From NCBI GenBank assembly GCA_024291935.2, contig CM044317.1, positions 66,516,730-66,580,729 on the forward strand: a DNA stretch of 64,000 nucleotides, written 5' to 3'. This document shows, piece after piece, positions 12,083 to 24,272 of the stretch. The notes under the pieces are model-generated. The model saw only the letters and a list, made by a program, of their open reading frames with translations. It was not told the origin of the DNA and searched no databases. The position numbers were made by a program, and so were the translations under genes. Source of the DNA: Okapia johnstoni (taxonomy: Eukaryota; Chordata; Mammalia; Artiodactyla; Giraffidae). The first letter of the stretch is position 1; the number at the start of each line of letters is the position of its first letter.

Positions 12083-12417
12083 AACACAAACTTCCATTCA
12101 ATGGGAAACACATCTATTTAAAACCAGTTGTTTCAGAAGATAGAGTCCCCTACCCTGACCTAAACAAGACAGTTTTGAAGGTACTCTGGGCTCCTAAATC
12201 AATTTAAAATTTTATGTTACAAAGATTTTCCAAATTCATAATTGAAAGGCCCTTTTAGTTCGATTCATATGTGTTAATTTTAATTTTATAAATGCACTTC
12301 ACTGACCAATAATGTAAGAAGGAAGAAAATATATTTCTTAGGATATATTTTCTATATATAAGAAAATAATAAGAAAAGAAAGAAAATAAGAAAATAATAA
12401 AAATAAAAAGAAATGGT
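12083..12417. other. No gene seen; purine-rich tract at the right end
   Basis: The interval is AT-rich. From about 12358 to 12415 the plus strand is almost entirely A and G with scattered T, directly before the next SINE. This would have been a favourable A-rich target for the insertion. Confidence 0.5.
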
Positions 12418-12424
12418 TAATAAT

Positions 12425-12636
12425 GTGTGCTGTGTGCTTAGTCACTCAGTTGTGTCTGACTCTTTTGCAACTCATTGGATTGTAGCCCGCTAGTCTCCTC
12501 AGTCTCTGGGATTCTCCAGGCAAGAATACTGGAGTGGGTTGTCATTTCCTTCTCCAGGGGATCTTCCTGACCCAAGGATCGAACTCGCATCTCTTGTGTC
12601 CCCTGCATTGCAGGTGGATATTTACCTGCCAAGCCA
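12425..12636 (-). mobile_element. Bov-tA SINE (minus) with probable 7-bp duplication
   Basis: Full-length minus-strand copy. TAATAAT is found at 12418-12424 and 12637-12643. The head is diverged near 12600-12630. Confidence 0.85.
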
Positions 12637-12643
12637 TAATAAT

Positions 12644-13274
12644 ACTCTATTTTAAATATTTATTGTCTCTCCTCTTCCACGGACTTGCAGAGCTTTTATT
12701 CTATTTCTCCTTCTGGGGAAAAAAAGATAGCTACAATAGTTGGAAAGGCAATTATGTTTTCCAAAATATTCTCTGGAGAGTGATAGTCTGCTCTTGGTCA
12801 CAAGAGCTGTAGTTAATTTTCCAGGAGTGATGATGACACATCACTGCACTAGATTATGCTGGCCTGGCAGTCTCAGTTTAAGTAATTCACTGTGTGTCAT
12901 TTCCATTCCAAGGAGTAGCAGTGTTTCCTGTCCCTCAGCCAAAACCCTCCTCAGGAGGGAGCTACTTCTGACCTCCCAAAGGTTTAGCAGCTTCAGGCAT
13001 TCTCCAGGGAATTGCCTAATGACCTCATTATGACAAGTGATATTTAATGGTGACAAAGTCATCGATCCAGAGATGTGTTACAAGTTGTATACTCGTCGGG
13101 TAGAGATAAAGCAAACACACCTCTGTCACTCAACATGACTGTAAATTTGGGTGACCAACTCTTCATTCCTGTATAAGAAACAGTTTCATTATTAATTCTT
13201 CAGAACAGATAGATGGGCAATGTGGAGATTAAACTAGTCTATTTTCCCAGAAGTGCTAGTTATCTTTCCCCAAT
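12644..13274. other. Repeat-free stretch of higher complexity
   Basis: Between two repeats lies about 600 bp that I cannot assign to any interspersed family. It is richer in G+C than its surroundings around 12790-13030. Frames at 12740-13033 (plus) and 12841-13062 (minus) are open but mutually antisense and carry no motif, so coding is unproven. Confidence 0.45.
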
Positions 13275-13485
13275 ATGAGGAAGAATTAACATTTATTGAA
13301 GGCCTAGCCCCATTGCTAGGCACCTAATATAAATAATCTCGTCAATTTTTCCCCTTTACAAATGAAGAAACATACCTAAGAAGTTTAAAGTTGTCCAAGG
13401 TCACACAGTTAATAGGTACTGGAGCCCAGGAATTAACCCTAGGACTATTTGACATTCAAACTCTCTAAAACCAACTACTGCACTT
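13275..13485 (+). mobile_element. MIR SINE relict
   Basis: The order ATTTATTGAAGGCCTAG, CTAGGCACC, ACAAATGAAGAAAC, CCAAGGTCACACAGTTAATAG and GGAGCCCAGGA follows the MIR core and its 3' segment. Divergence is high, as expected for a mammal-wide element. Confidence 0.85.
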
Positions 13486-14884
13486 TCTCCCTGCCCCTTT
13501 AAATTACATGGAAAAAGATCTTCATGAGTGACCCACTTATGGAGCAAAGACAGACACACATTTGGAGGAATACTTTATCAGGGAATCCATTTAGAAATGT
13601 TTACTGAAAATCTTCTTCATGCAAGTCAGAAGAGCCTAATCTTTGTTACCTGCAAATAATGACAGGAAACCAAGGGCATACACATTCAGAAACTAAGATG
13701 CAGCTCTTCAAAATGGGAACACTGCAGTACAAAAACACTAAATGTGCAAACAGCTAAAACTAAAGAGGAGAAAATACTGCAGTATTAAAACTAAAAGAAA
13801 AGAACAGCTTCTGAAAATCAGTTAACAATGCTGCACAGACATCAATGATATTTAACTAGAGAGTACAGACTAGATCCATTATGCTACTGACAGACTTGAG
13901 CTTTAAAATTCATGAAATTCAAAGGACTCAAATTCATGTGAATCAACATTCACAGCGATATCAAAGGAAATAAGCAAATTGCAAACAAAAACTTTTTAAG
14001 ACAATTTAGCAATATTAACTACTCACTTTCTGACAGAAAGTTAATCTGACAGGTTAACAGAAAAATAGAGCTGTTACTTCAAACATCTAGATGAAAAGTA
14101 AAAAATTCAATTAATAAATTTTTGGTCTACATGATGCCTGACACTAGGTTTAATAAGCTGATATATCAGTTCATCAAAAATAAAAACAAAAGAAAAAAGA
14201 GGGAAAAGCATGATTTTTTCTATTTCCTTATGTAAAAGCATGCTATAAAGTATTGGTAATAACAAAATATACTTGGAGAAGGTATGGTTGCAACAAATTT
14301 GACAATACAGGGTCTTAGGAAACAATTTAGTTTCTAAATTTCAATTATTTTCCCTAACACTCAGTGATCTAGGACTCAGGGTTTATTTCCACCAATTCTG
14401 CTTAAATTTTGTCTAAAGAATTACTAATCCCAAGATGTTGATTAAAAATTGTTTACAGTATAAATCACAAAGCGGCTTGGGTAACTACAAGGAAAGACAA
14501 GAAGAATAGACATTTTGATGTCTAAGGTCTGTCAGAGCAAAAATTGCACCAAACACTTAAATGGGTAAAGGAGAATTTCTTCAGTTTTGCTGTAGTAGGA
14601 GAGACCAGAACCAAAATCTGAACTCAATCTGGCTAAAGCAAACAGTGGGAGGAGTTTTAAACCCTGGGTAAGAAGCAGGTCCTGTGTGTTTGCTAATCTC
14701 TTAACCCAAAGGAAAAAAACAACAACTTTGTATCTTCATGACAGGAGCTAGTTTTAGAACTTCCAGCAAGGTGCCCACCAGAAGTTACGCTCTCACCCTC
14801 CCATAGAAACTAGAAGATAGATAAAACTGGCAAGAGGTTTACATATATCTCAAAAGGGCAGAGAAATAATTTGCAATCATAAGT
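13486..14884. other. No gene seen; AT-rich sequence
   Basis: I see no nameable repeat and no credible exon. The last 100 bases become T-rich and merge into the poly-T end of the L1 that follows. Confidence 0.5.
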
Positions 14885-15800
14885 TTTCTTTTAATTTTTT
14901 AAAATGTTATTTTTTCTTTAAAAAGTTTTTAAGTTTTTATAAAATTTTTAAAGGTTACTTTCCATTTACAGTTATTACAAAATATTGGCTGTGTTCTCCC
15001 CATTGTATGATACATCTTTGAGCCTATCTTATCCCAAAAGTTTGTGTCTCCCACTCTCCTGTTCTTATATTGCCCCATCTCCCTTGTCTCCACTGGTAAC
15101 CACTAGTTTGTTTCCTATGAGTCTTTTCTCTTACATCCACTAGTTTGTTGAATTTTTTAGATTTTAAGTACAAGTGATATCATACAGTATTTATCTTTCT
15201 CTGACTTATTTCACTTTGCATAATGCCCTCTAAGTCCAACCATGTTGCCTCAAATGACAAAACTTTCATTCTTTTTTATAGTGGGTAGTATTGCATTGTA
15301 TATAAATGCCAAATATTCTTTACCCATTCATCTATTGATGGGCATTTAGGTTGCTTCTATATCTTATCAATAGCAAACAATGCTACTATGAACACTGGAA
15401 TGCATTCATCTTTTAAAACTAGTATTTTTGTTTTCTTTGGATATACATCAAGAAGTGGAATTGCTGGGTCATATAGTAATTTGATTTAGTCTTTTGAGAA
15501 ACCTCTACACTGTTTTCCACAGTGGTTCCACCAACTAATATTCCCACCAGGGTAAAAGTGTTCCATTTTTTTTTCCTACTTTTTCTCCCCTTGCCCACAT
15601 TTGTTATTTGTGGGTTTTTTTTTTTAATGATAGCCATTCTGATATGTATGAGGTGATATGTCATTGTATTTCCCTGATGTTTAGAAATGTTGAGCATCTT
15701 TTTATGTGCCTGTTGGCTATATGCATTTCCTCTTTCAGAAAAACATCTATTCAGCTCTTCTGCCAATTTTTTTAAATCAGTTTTTTGTTTTTTGAACTCT
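14885..15800 (-). mobile_element. L1 LINE 3' half (minus), part of a 5'-inverted insertion
   Basis: From left to right the plus strand shows a T-rich tail, antisense L1 3' UTR, then antisense ORF2 (TTCATCTATTGATGGGCATT near 15330, GGAATTGCTGGGTCATATAG near 15458). The reading breaks at 15800, where sequence of the opposite L1 strand begins. Confidence 0.85.
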
Positions 15801-16175
15801 GAAAACTATAAGAGACTGATGAAAGAAATTGGAGATAACATGAACATATGGAAATATATACTCTGTTCTTAGACTGAAAGAATCAATACTGCTAAAACAT
15901 ACCTAAGGGAATTTACAGATTCAATGCAATCCCTATCAAAATACCAGTGACACTGTTCACAGAACTAGAACAGAAAGAATTTTAAAATGTATATGGAAAC
16001 ACAAAAGACCCTGAATAACCAAAACAATCTTGAGAAAGAAGAACAGAGCTAGAGGAATCATGCACCATGGCTTCAGACTATACAACAAAGCTACAATAAT
16101 TAAAACATTATGGTACTGGCACAAAAACAAAATCCAGATCAATGGAACAGGATAGAGAACCCAGAAACAAGTTTT
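15801..16175 (+). mobile_element. L1 LINE ORF2 segment (plus), inverted 5' part of the same insertion
   Basis: The segment starts at AAAACTATAAGAGACTGATG and ends near AACCCAGAAACAAG. It corresponds to the part of ORF2 just upstream of what the minus-strand half covers; aligned to the L1 at 3077-5030 it matches roughly 3210-3590. About 450 bases of L1 are absent at the junction. Confidence 0.82.
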
Positions 16176-16187
16176 CTAAGCTAAATG

Positions 16188-16776
16188 TGTAACTAAACCA
16201 AACTTGGGTCCATTCTCCATAAACAGTAAATCCAATCTACTCCCACTGAGTTGTGGTGAACAGAACTGAAGCATTTATTGGAGGGCACCAAGCCCAGAGT
16301 CTGGGACAGTTCATGCTCAAAAAGTCCACACTTCCCACTGGATTTCAGCAAATCATTTTAAAAAGCAAGGTGAGGGAGGGAAGTCCCTCAATCTATTAAA
16401 GCTCATGCATCATTGGTTAATCGTGAGGTCATAGGGCAGTGTCACAGGGGTTAACATCATCAATCTTTAGGCTTCTGTAGGCCTGGGTGTTATGGCCTCA
16501 TGGTCATCAAGGAGTTTATGTTTTCCATTTGGTGGGGGTTTTACCAACTGTAAAACAATTCAGGAACTGTACATCAGATACTATTATCTAGGTACTTCAG
16601 AGAGGAGTTTAAACAGAGGACATGGCAGAGAGGCCTGTCCTGAGATGGCCTCATGGTGTCCTACAGTTTCTCTAAGCAAAGGGCATTGAAGGCTTAGGGT
16701 CAGGAATCAGCCTGTTTAGTCAGGCTGAGGAACATTTAGTCTATCTCAGTAAGTCCTAGAGCTAGAAACTCTCCCA
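16188..16776 (-). mobile_element. Solo LTR of an endogenous retrovirus (ruminant class II/ERVK-like)
   Basis: On the plus strand the element starts TGTAACTAAACC and ends CTCTCCCA, giving TG...CA ends on either strand. On the minus strand an AATAAA polyadenylation signal (16274-16279) lies about 90 bp before the 3' end, as expected for a U3-R-U5 layout. No retroviral gene lies on either side, so it is a solo LTR. Flanks TAAATG and TAAAAT only partly agree, so the 6-bp duplication is uncertain. The subfamily is assigned from memory of ruminant LTR style. Confidence 0.68.
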
Positions 16777-16795
16777 TAAAATACAAGGATCTAGT

Positions 16796-17185
16796 AAGAT
16801 CATTGCATCTGGTCCCATCACTTCATGGCAAATAGAAAAAGAAATGGAAGTAGTGACAGATTTTATTTTCTTGGGCTCCAAAATCACTGAGGATGGTGGC
16901 TGCAGTCACAAAATTAAATAAAGACTCTTGTTCCTTGGAAGAAAAGCTATGACAAACATAGACAGCATATTAAAAAGCAGAGGCATCACTTTGCTGACAA
17001 AAGTCTGTATAGTCAAAGCTATGTTTTTTCAAGTAGTCATGTACGGTTGTAAGAGATGGACCATAAAGAAGGATGAGAGCTGAAGAATTCATGCTTTTGA
17101 ATTGTGGTGCTGGGGAAGACTCTTGAGAGTCCCTTGGACAACAAGGAGATCAAACCAGTCAATCCTAAAGAAAATCAACCCTGGA
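16796..17185 (+). mobile_element. BovB LINE fragment (plus)
   Basis: It corresponds to the ORF segment downstream of RT motif C. Both ends are truncated; the 3' end of BovB is missing after 17185, unusual for target-primed insertion, so a later deletion is likely. It abuts the solo LTR. Confidence 0.88.
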
Positions 17186-17950
17186 TAGGCAATGATGATA
17201 TATTTTAGGCAATTATGACTTAGTTTTTGACTATGTTTTAAAATTTGGGTTGGGCCAACAGCATGAAAATGCATTTTCAAAAGTGACCAGTTATCAGTGG
17301 CATTAATGTGTGTTTCAATTTCTCCTCTGGCCTTATTTTCTATTTCCTGCTCTATTGCTAGTCTCTTCCTGCATTCACTCTTACTACTACTCTAGCTTTG
17401 GTATTTGCATTTGAATCCTTTGATCTGAGATATGAAACTAATTACACAAAGCTTCCATTGTTCCTTCTCTTTGTCCACTCCTACAATAAACCATATGACT
17501 GTGTGAATTGATGCCAAGGACTAACCATTACACCAAGGCTACAATGAGTGCAAATAGTCTCTATAGAAATATGAAATTAGAAATTGGTTTTGTGGATTGA
17601 TGGATAAGCAGAGTTCATGAACAGAAGGATAAGCTAATGACAAGCAAAAGCAATTTGGGTTGACACCTGGCAAATGTATCATGTTTTTATTTGAATGGCC
17701 ACGTCTATGGCCAGAAATTAAAGCCTGAATATAAAACTGATAGCATTAATGCCAACTGAGAAAGAGGTTTTTACCGATATATTAGCATCATAGTTGACCC
17801 TCAAAATGCATGGATGGTAATGAAATTGGAATAACACTAAGAGACCAGCATATTTTCAACCTGAAATAGTTTTGTCTTAGTTAAGTGACAGAGATGGCCA
17901 ACACACAGCATCATCATTCTCATTTCTCATCATTGCCAGAATTCTCCCTA
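17186..17950. other. No gene seen
   Basis: Unassigned sequence with no recognised family, motif or splice-bounded frame. Confidence 0.5.
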
Positions 17951-17960
17951 TTTTCACTCT

Positions 17961-18450
17961 CAGTTCAGTTCATTTCAGTCACTCAGTCATGTCCGACTCT
18001 TTGTGACCCCATGAATCGCAGCGTGCCAGGCCTCCCTGTCCAACACCAGCTCCCGGAGTTTACCCAAACTCATGTCCATCAAGTCAGTGATGCCATCCAG
18101 CCATCTCATCCTCTGTTGTCCCTTTCTCCTCCTGCCCTCAATCCTTCCCAGCATCAGGGCCTTTTCCAATGAGTCAGCTCTTCGCGTGAGGTGGCCAAAG
18201 TATTGGAGTTTCAGCTTCAACATCAGTCCTTCCAATGAACACTCAGGACTGATCTCCTTTAGGATGGATTGATTGGATCTCCTTGCAGTCCAAGGGACTC
18301 TCAAGAGTCTTCTCCAACACCACAGTTCAAAAGCATCAATTCTTTGGTGCTTAGCTTTCTTCCAACTCTCACATCCCTACATGACTACTGGAAAAACCAT
18401 AGCCTTGACTAGATGGATCTTTGTTGGCAAAGTAATGTCTCTGCTTTTTT
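17961..18450 (-). mobile_element. BovB LINE, 490-bp 5'-truncated copy with 10-bp duplication
   Basis: TTTTCACTCT at 17951-17960 and 18451-18460 brackets the copy. The BovB 3' end (CAGTTCAGTT... on the plus strand) is at the left, so the insertion is on the minus strand and stops within the C-terminal ORF segment. Confidence 0.94.
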
Positions 18451-19054
18451 TTTTCACTCTACCTTAATATTTTTCATCTAGTATTAAAGACCATAGTATC
18501 ATTCCACATAAAAGAGGTAAATGCCAAAATCTTTTCTGTAACCTGCTCTCTTTAGTCACTTGCTTTAGTCTCTTTCCTTTAAGTCTACAAATATACTCAG
18601 AATTCCCATCTTTAAAACTTTTGCTTAAGCATGTTACCTACCTACAAACCGCTATCTTGCTTATCTTCTTGATTTTACAACTAAAATTCTTAAAATGTAT
18701 CTCACACTTATTGCCTACCCCATCTCCACCATGCACACTGTTTAATCCGCTGCTTCAGAGTTGGTCTCCATTATCCTAACAAACCTTTCTAAGAGCTCAC
18801 CAGTGACTTCTGATCCTGAAATGCAATGACCTTTTCTCAGACCTTACCTCTTTGAGCTTTTGATAGCATTTGGCAAAGCTGACCAGTCACCTCTTCCTTA
18901 TAAATATCTACTATTAAAAGAAAACTTTTCCATATTTGAAGTACTATCACTTGCAGTATCTCATTTTATTCTCCTTTTAAAGATTTCAAAATCACACAAC
19001 TAATGACTATTTGTTGATCCTTGGTCCAGTTCTGCTGTCATTATGTCATGCTGT

Positions 19055-19275
19055 TGAGATAGCATGGTTCAGTGACTAAGACCCCCCAAGCTCTGTAATC
19101 AGAACAAATTTCTCATTCTATTAGCTCATTTTACCTTAAATTTTCACAATTGTCTTATATGTGAAATGGGAATAGCCATGCCCACATCCTAAGATTATGG
19201 TTGGGATTATAGTATAACATAAGTAAAGACCCTTAACTAAATTCTGTCATACATAATACATAGTAGATATGGCTA
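19055..19275 (+). mobile_element. MIR SINE relict
   Basis: AGCATGGTTCAGTGACTAAGA, then TATGTGAAATGGGAATAG, then ATACATAGTAGATA match the head, core and 3' part of MIR in order. Confidence 0.7.
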
Positions 19276-19494
19276 TTTTCATCTCCAAACCATTATCTAC
19301 ATTCTCAGAAATTTAGGCAAATAGTAACTGAGTGTCTCTTAAATCCTTAGAGAAAAACCAGAGATTAAACAGAATTGGAGTTTGTAAGAGTTTGCATTCT
19401 GACTACTCTTCACTTTTCTCTCCACTTTCGTTACACTATACTACCCATATGCCCTCCTCCTGTTTGCTTACTCCATTCCATTTAGGCTTTCTCT

Positions 19495-19734
19495 GCTGCT
19501 ACTGCTGCTGCTAAGTCGCTTCAGTCGTGTCCGACTCTGTGCGACCCCATAGACGGCAGCCCACCAGGCTCCGCTGTCCCTGGGATTCTCCAGGCAAGAA
19601 TACTGGAGTGGGTTGCCAATTCCTTCTCCAATGCATGAAAGTGAAAAGTGAAAGTGAAGTCACTCAGTCGTGTCCAACTCTTCGCAACCCCATGGACTGA
19701 AGCGTACCAGACTCCTCCATCCATGGGATTTTCC
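19495..19734 (-). mobile_element. Bov-A2 SINE (minus) with 11-bp target-site duplication
   Basis: AGGCTTTCTCT at 19484-19494 and 19735-19745 flanks the element. The (GCT)n tail is on the left. Two Bov-A units are separated by the A/G-rich linker at 19635-19660. Confidence 0.94.
19637..19659 (+). promoter_or_regulatory. Tandem IRF/ISRE-like motif in Bov-A2 linker
   Basis: GAAAGTGAAA at 19637-19646 is followed by a second overlapping-phase unit GAAAGTGAAG at 19650-19659. This meets the GAAANNGAAA core twice with one mismatch. Function in interferon response is inference. Confidence 0.45.
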
Positions 19735-20640
19735 AGGCTTTCTCTAGTGAATCTAATTCCTTCTTCTTATATTAGGCCATAGCCTAGCATCAGTCCTCAG
19801 GTGTCTGTTATTATCCATGCAATCTCTCTTATAGGTATGTAAAACTTCTCATTGTCCTGCTGTAACTACAGCTTTGTACTCTCCCCTAAACTTCAATTTT
19901 ATATCACTAAATGCTGGCTGTAAATTTCTGCTATACAGTCAATGTCTCAAACAAACCTACAACCTAACTATTAATCAGATTCATCTTTAAAACTTGCCTA
20001 TTTTAACACTGCAACCAGGCCTGATGCCCTAGAGGAGTTTCAACAAATCCATCATCCTACCTTCTCATAAACTTGTAATTTTTTTCATATTCCCCAGGTC
20101 ACAGATGAGTCCACCTCCACCTGACTTCTAAAGCCAGAAACCATATATTTGTCTACTATCCCTGCCTCTCCTCAACTCCTCTACGTTACTGCCTTAATAT
20201 CAATTTCATCCCCCTAAACTTAATTCCAGTGTTCAACATCTCATACCTGAAATGCTAAATAAACAGAAATTTTCATGTGTTTCTGGGCTAGAATGTTCTC
20301 CAATGGCTTAGGATATTTCAGACCCAGGTTATCATCAGGGATCATTTTCTAACTCTTTCATTTTCATCACCCATTCTTCATTTCTCTTCAATTCAACCTA
20401 AAGGTTAATAATGCTTTAGGGAAACTCTTTCAATATTCATTATTTTTGTCATTTACCAAAATACAATAAGAGATGAGCCTCATTGTTATTATGCTTGCTT
20501 TATCTATGTCTTTCTTCTGGAACTCAAGTTTAAGCCTTATTAATGCTGGAATCGTGTATAAACATCATTTTATCCATATAACTTTCCATAATGCCTTGTA
20601 AATATTATCTGCTTATAATGACAGGGCATTAGATATAGAT

Positions 20641-23570
20641 GGTACCTAAGACTTTTTAATTCTCCTATAATCACTTTGAACACTGGGAATGCGATGCAAT
20701 TTAAATATTTACATCAGGAAAGATGGTAAATAGATGTAATTAATTCATAAGACTTTTATGAGAGGAAAATGTAAATAAGATGTTTGACAGAGAACAAGGT
20801 TTAGCAGAGCTAGGTTGTCAAATAGATAATTTCTTCTCATCTATTTTTTTTTTTCCCTGTGGAGATGCCATATATATTTCCGGTAAGTTTTAATTTTTCT
20901 CTGCAATATTTAGGTAACTTTTTGAGATGTCAATTAGTGCATACTCTTTTAGTGAACATAACCACAAATAAGCACGTTCATGGAGTCATTATATAAAGCT
21001 TTGCATCTTCAGTGAATAAAACTTTCCCTTCATATGCCCTTTCTTAGATAGTTATTTTTGGAAAAAAAATTCAACCTCAATAATTCCTAGTATTATCTGA
21101 GGAACAAACAATCTTATAAAGATTTAAATGAGTTAAAAGATGTCACTGAAATCATCAAAATTTTATGTAGCTAAGTGATGTCCAAACACAATGGCCTTAT
21201 AATGGATGAGAGCAGCATAAAAATACTTTCCATTTTTCTTAGTTTTAAAATAAAAGAATAGGTCCATTATTATGAGAAATAAAAATGTTCTAGCATGAAA
21301 AGACTATAAGAATCCTCCTCTAGAAAACTAAATCTCCCTGAGAATTCAATCAGAATGTAAAACTACTTGTAAATCATTTTAAATTTGCATTCATGATTTT
21401 GACTAAAAAAACCCTTCAGCTTCATCTATAAGAAATATGTAATTAAGAAACTATATTCTTCAATTCTAAAATGATATTATTAATCAATTCACCATTTTTA
21501 AAGACTTTCTTTCCTCATAATTGTAAAATTTGTGCTAAATTTCTCTTAACTAGCTTAATAGTGTGGCCATTGAATTTTTAAAGCTGGAATCAATAGATTT
21601 TAAATACTAACAGAATGCATGTGTTTAGGATGTGAATATCCACAGTTATGAGGTGCTATCTAGTGAATAAATTACATTATGAAAGACAGTTTGAATTTTA
21701 ACAAATAGTAAGAATGTTAGAAGTTTAACCTAAGAAGAAAGCAGGAATAAAGTAAATAGATGAAATAGAATTCACATGATTAAACTACAGTCTGCTTGTA
21801 TCTTGAGAATTTTGAAAACATATTTGATACATCATTGGTAGTTTTGTTATTTTAATAATGAGTTTTAAGTTCGATAGTACTGATATGCAGACACAAGTCA
21901 ATTTTTGAGAGTTCTTTCATTGCTACTTTAGGGGATTTGTGTTGTCTTTAATCTACAGTACATGAAACATGTGGCACACTGAATTTGGGGAAAACAGGGA
22001 AAGCAGATTTAGTTGATGATATATGGCATATGCAAATGTGTTCTTCGTTTGAAAAATTTATTGAAGCTTGTCAGTAGCTTACTTCTTTTGTTTATAGCCT
22101 ACCTAACCTGTTGGGAAAGGGGTTTAATGGCCAGCCTGAGCAGATAAAGAATACACAAAAGTTCAGCCTGACTGGAGCTTAGAGTTATAATCAGTTCTGG
22201 CACACCACTATGTCTTTTTGACATTGAGACTAAAAAAAATTATCCTCCAAAGTAGACTGAAAAAAATTGTCTTCATCCATTTCTGAAGTGTTTGAAATGC
22301 TACCAATGTGGTCACTTTTTTTTTTTTTGAGCTATTTTCTTCAAATATTGTTCCCTCAAAAAGCAATTTTAGGGTCTTCATTAGCCTCATTTTCATAATC
22401 CCATCTCTTTATCTATATTGTGCTCAATTCTGATTTTAAATCCAAAGTCAGCTGTTTTTTTGATTGTTCATTTAAACCATGTAATAAATTTCTGTAGAAA
22501 TTTTTTTTAAATCAGATATTATTTTTTGTCCAGATATTCTCAGCTTATATGAACAGAAGAAATATGTATGTAAATATATGTATATTTATATACACACTTA
22601 CATATGCATATATTTAAGTAAAATTGGATTTTTACTATTCAGTTTGAGATTAACATTTTAATTTTGAATTTAAAAAAAACAGATGAGAAATGCAGAAAAC
22701 AGATTTAATGGGAGCTTAGAATAATGTATGAGAAATTTTGAAGTTGTCATAAAAAGTGTGTGTTTAAACCTTCCAGCATCATCTCTGCCATTTAGAGCAC
22801 TGCTCATCAATATTTCATTTTGATCAAATCATAGAATTTTTCATCCCAAAGTAACATCAGAAACTTACAACTAAGAGTGCCACTTCTTGAATTACCAAAA
22901 TACTCTAATGACATATAAAATGAATGAATTCAAAGAGCAGAATAAAAAGATGTTTCTTTATAGTGAAGTCTTGTTTTCCAGAAATTCTTCAGTTTTATCT
23001 GTCAATTGTTCTCTTTAAGTCAAAGAAAATCTGCCTGTGCCATGGCACACTACATGCCTCTTTGTTTTCAAGATGTTCAGAAGAAGATTCACGTAAAATT
23101 TCACTGAACATTTAACTTTAACTTCATATGAAGAAATTATGAGTAATAATAGGTACACTTTAAATTACTAAATCTCTATGAAATTTTAAAAATAAATTTT
23201 GGATTTAATTTTATTTTCTGTCTCCTTGAAAACTCACCGGTATTGAACTTTCAAAGTTTGGGACATACTTCCTCATTAAATTCAGCTTGGCAGTTCTCTC
23301 TAACATCAAAAGAATATTGCATTGCCTATATAGTTAACAATTACTACAATTGAATCTATATTCATATTCAATATAGAAAATTATAAATAGTGACATTTAT
23401 ATTTACTCTAGACATCCAGGTTCTTCAACATGAAAGTGTGTCAAGGGTTCACAGCACTTTCATAGACATAGCGGGCTGGGGGAGACAGCAAGCAGAGCTG
23501 ATTTCATATAATTAAATAATTCAAACAATGCCCTCATTCCCACCTTTCCCAGGGTATCTTATTTCAAAAT
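20641..23570. other. No gene seen; AT-rich, low-repeat stretch
   Basis: Nearly 3 kb without an element I can name. Homopolymer T runs lie near 20845-20855 and 22317-22329, and a TATATG-rich patch at 22560-22615. Small open frames (22208-22396, 22924-23115) are motif-free. Confidence 0.5.
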
Positions 23571-23757
23571 GAAGTGAAGTGAAGTGAAAAGTGGATCAGT
23601 CGTGTCCAACTCTTTGCGACCCCAATGGACTATACAGTCCATGGAATTCTCCAGGCCAGAATACTGGAATGGGTGGTCTTTCCCTTCTCCAGGGGATCTT
23701 TCCCAACCCAGGGATCGAAGCCAGGTCTCCCGAATTGCAGGCGGATTCTGGGAACCC
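23571..23757 (-). mobile_element. Bov-tA SINE (minus), head truncated
   Basis: The plus strand begins with a GAAGT tandem (23573-23590) resembling the Bov-A2 linker, then a complete BovB-like tail and part of the tRNA head ending near 23757. Confidence 0.82.
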
Positions 23758-24062
23758 CAAAATATCCCTGCTGAAATTTCACCTTCATGTTCATTTATCA
23801 TTAACAAACTCTCCTGTCAACTGTAAATATATTCAGGAGATTTAGGTATCACTTATAAGGTAACACTTAAATCAATTCCTTTTCTAGAAAAAAGTTCTGG
23901 CTATTTCAGAGGCTAGCCACAACCACTACTAGCCAGCAAGTATTAGCTAAAAAATTAAAATATCTTCTGGAGCACAGACCTGCCTGTGTTTTGAATTGGC
24001 TATAAGTGGTTAACAAAAAAATATGCATGAAGAAAAGGAGCTGAAAAGACAGCAAATTAAAC

Positions 24063-24272
24063 TTCACCTAATAGTGGCAAAGAACATTCCTGCCAGTGCA
24101 AGAGAGAGAAGAGACATGAGTTTGATCCCTGGGTCAGGAAGGTCCCCTGGAGGAGGAAATGGCAACCCACTCCAGTACTCTGCCTGGAGAATCCCATGGA
24201 CAGAGGAGCCTGCTGGGCTACAGTCCAGGGGGTTGCAAACAGTTGGACACAATTGAAGTGATTTAGCATGCA
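24063..24272 (+). mobile_element. Bov-tA SINE (plus), diverged head
   Basis: The head is recognisable at TAGTGGCAAAGAACATTCCTG and GAGTTTGATCCCTGG (B box near 24118). The tail ends in a GCATGC palindrome at 24266-24281. Confidence 0.83.

Larger units (their letters stand above)
18600..20640 (+). mobile_element. L2 LINE relict, interrupted by a MIR and a Bov-A2
   Basis: The stretch 18780-18925 follows the L2 ORF; a damaged version of the L2 RT motif A neighbourhood (AFDTVDHSLL-type) is readable near 18855-18905. C/T-rich L2-like sequence continues at 19850-20240. Frames are destroyed and boundaries are loose. Confidence 0.6.

Noticed and set aside
17225..17260. GGGTTGGGCCAAC as a mariner end
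   Set aside because: No matching inverted end or TA-bounded partner could be found nearby, unlike the clear case at 46088-46166.
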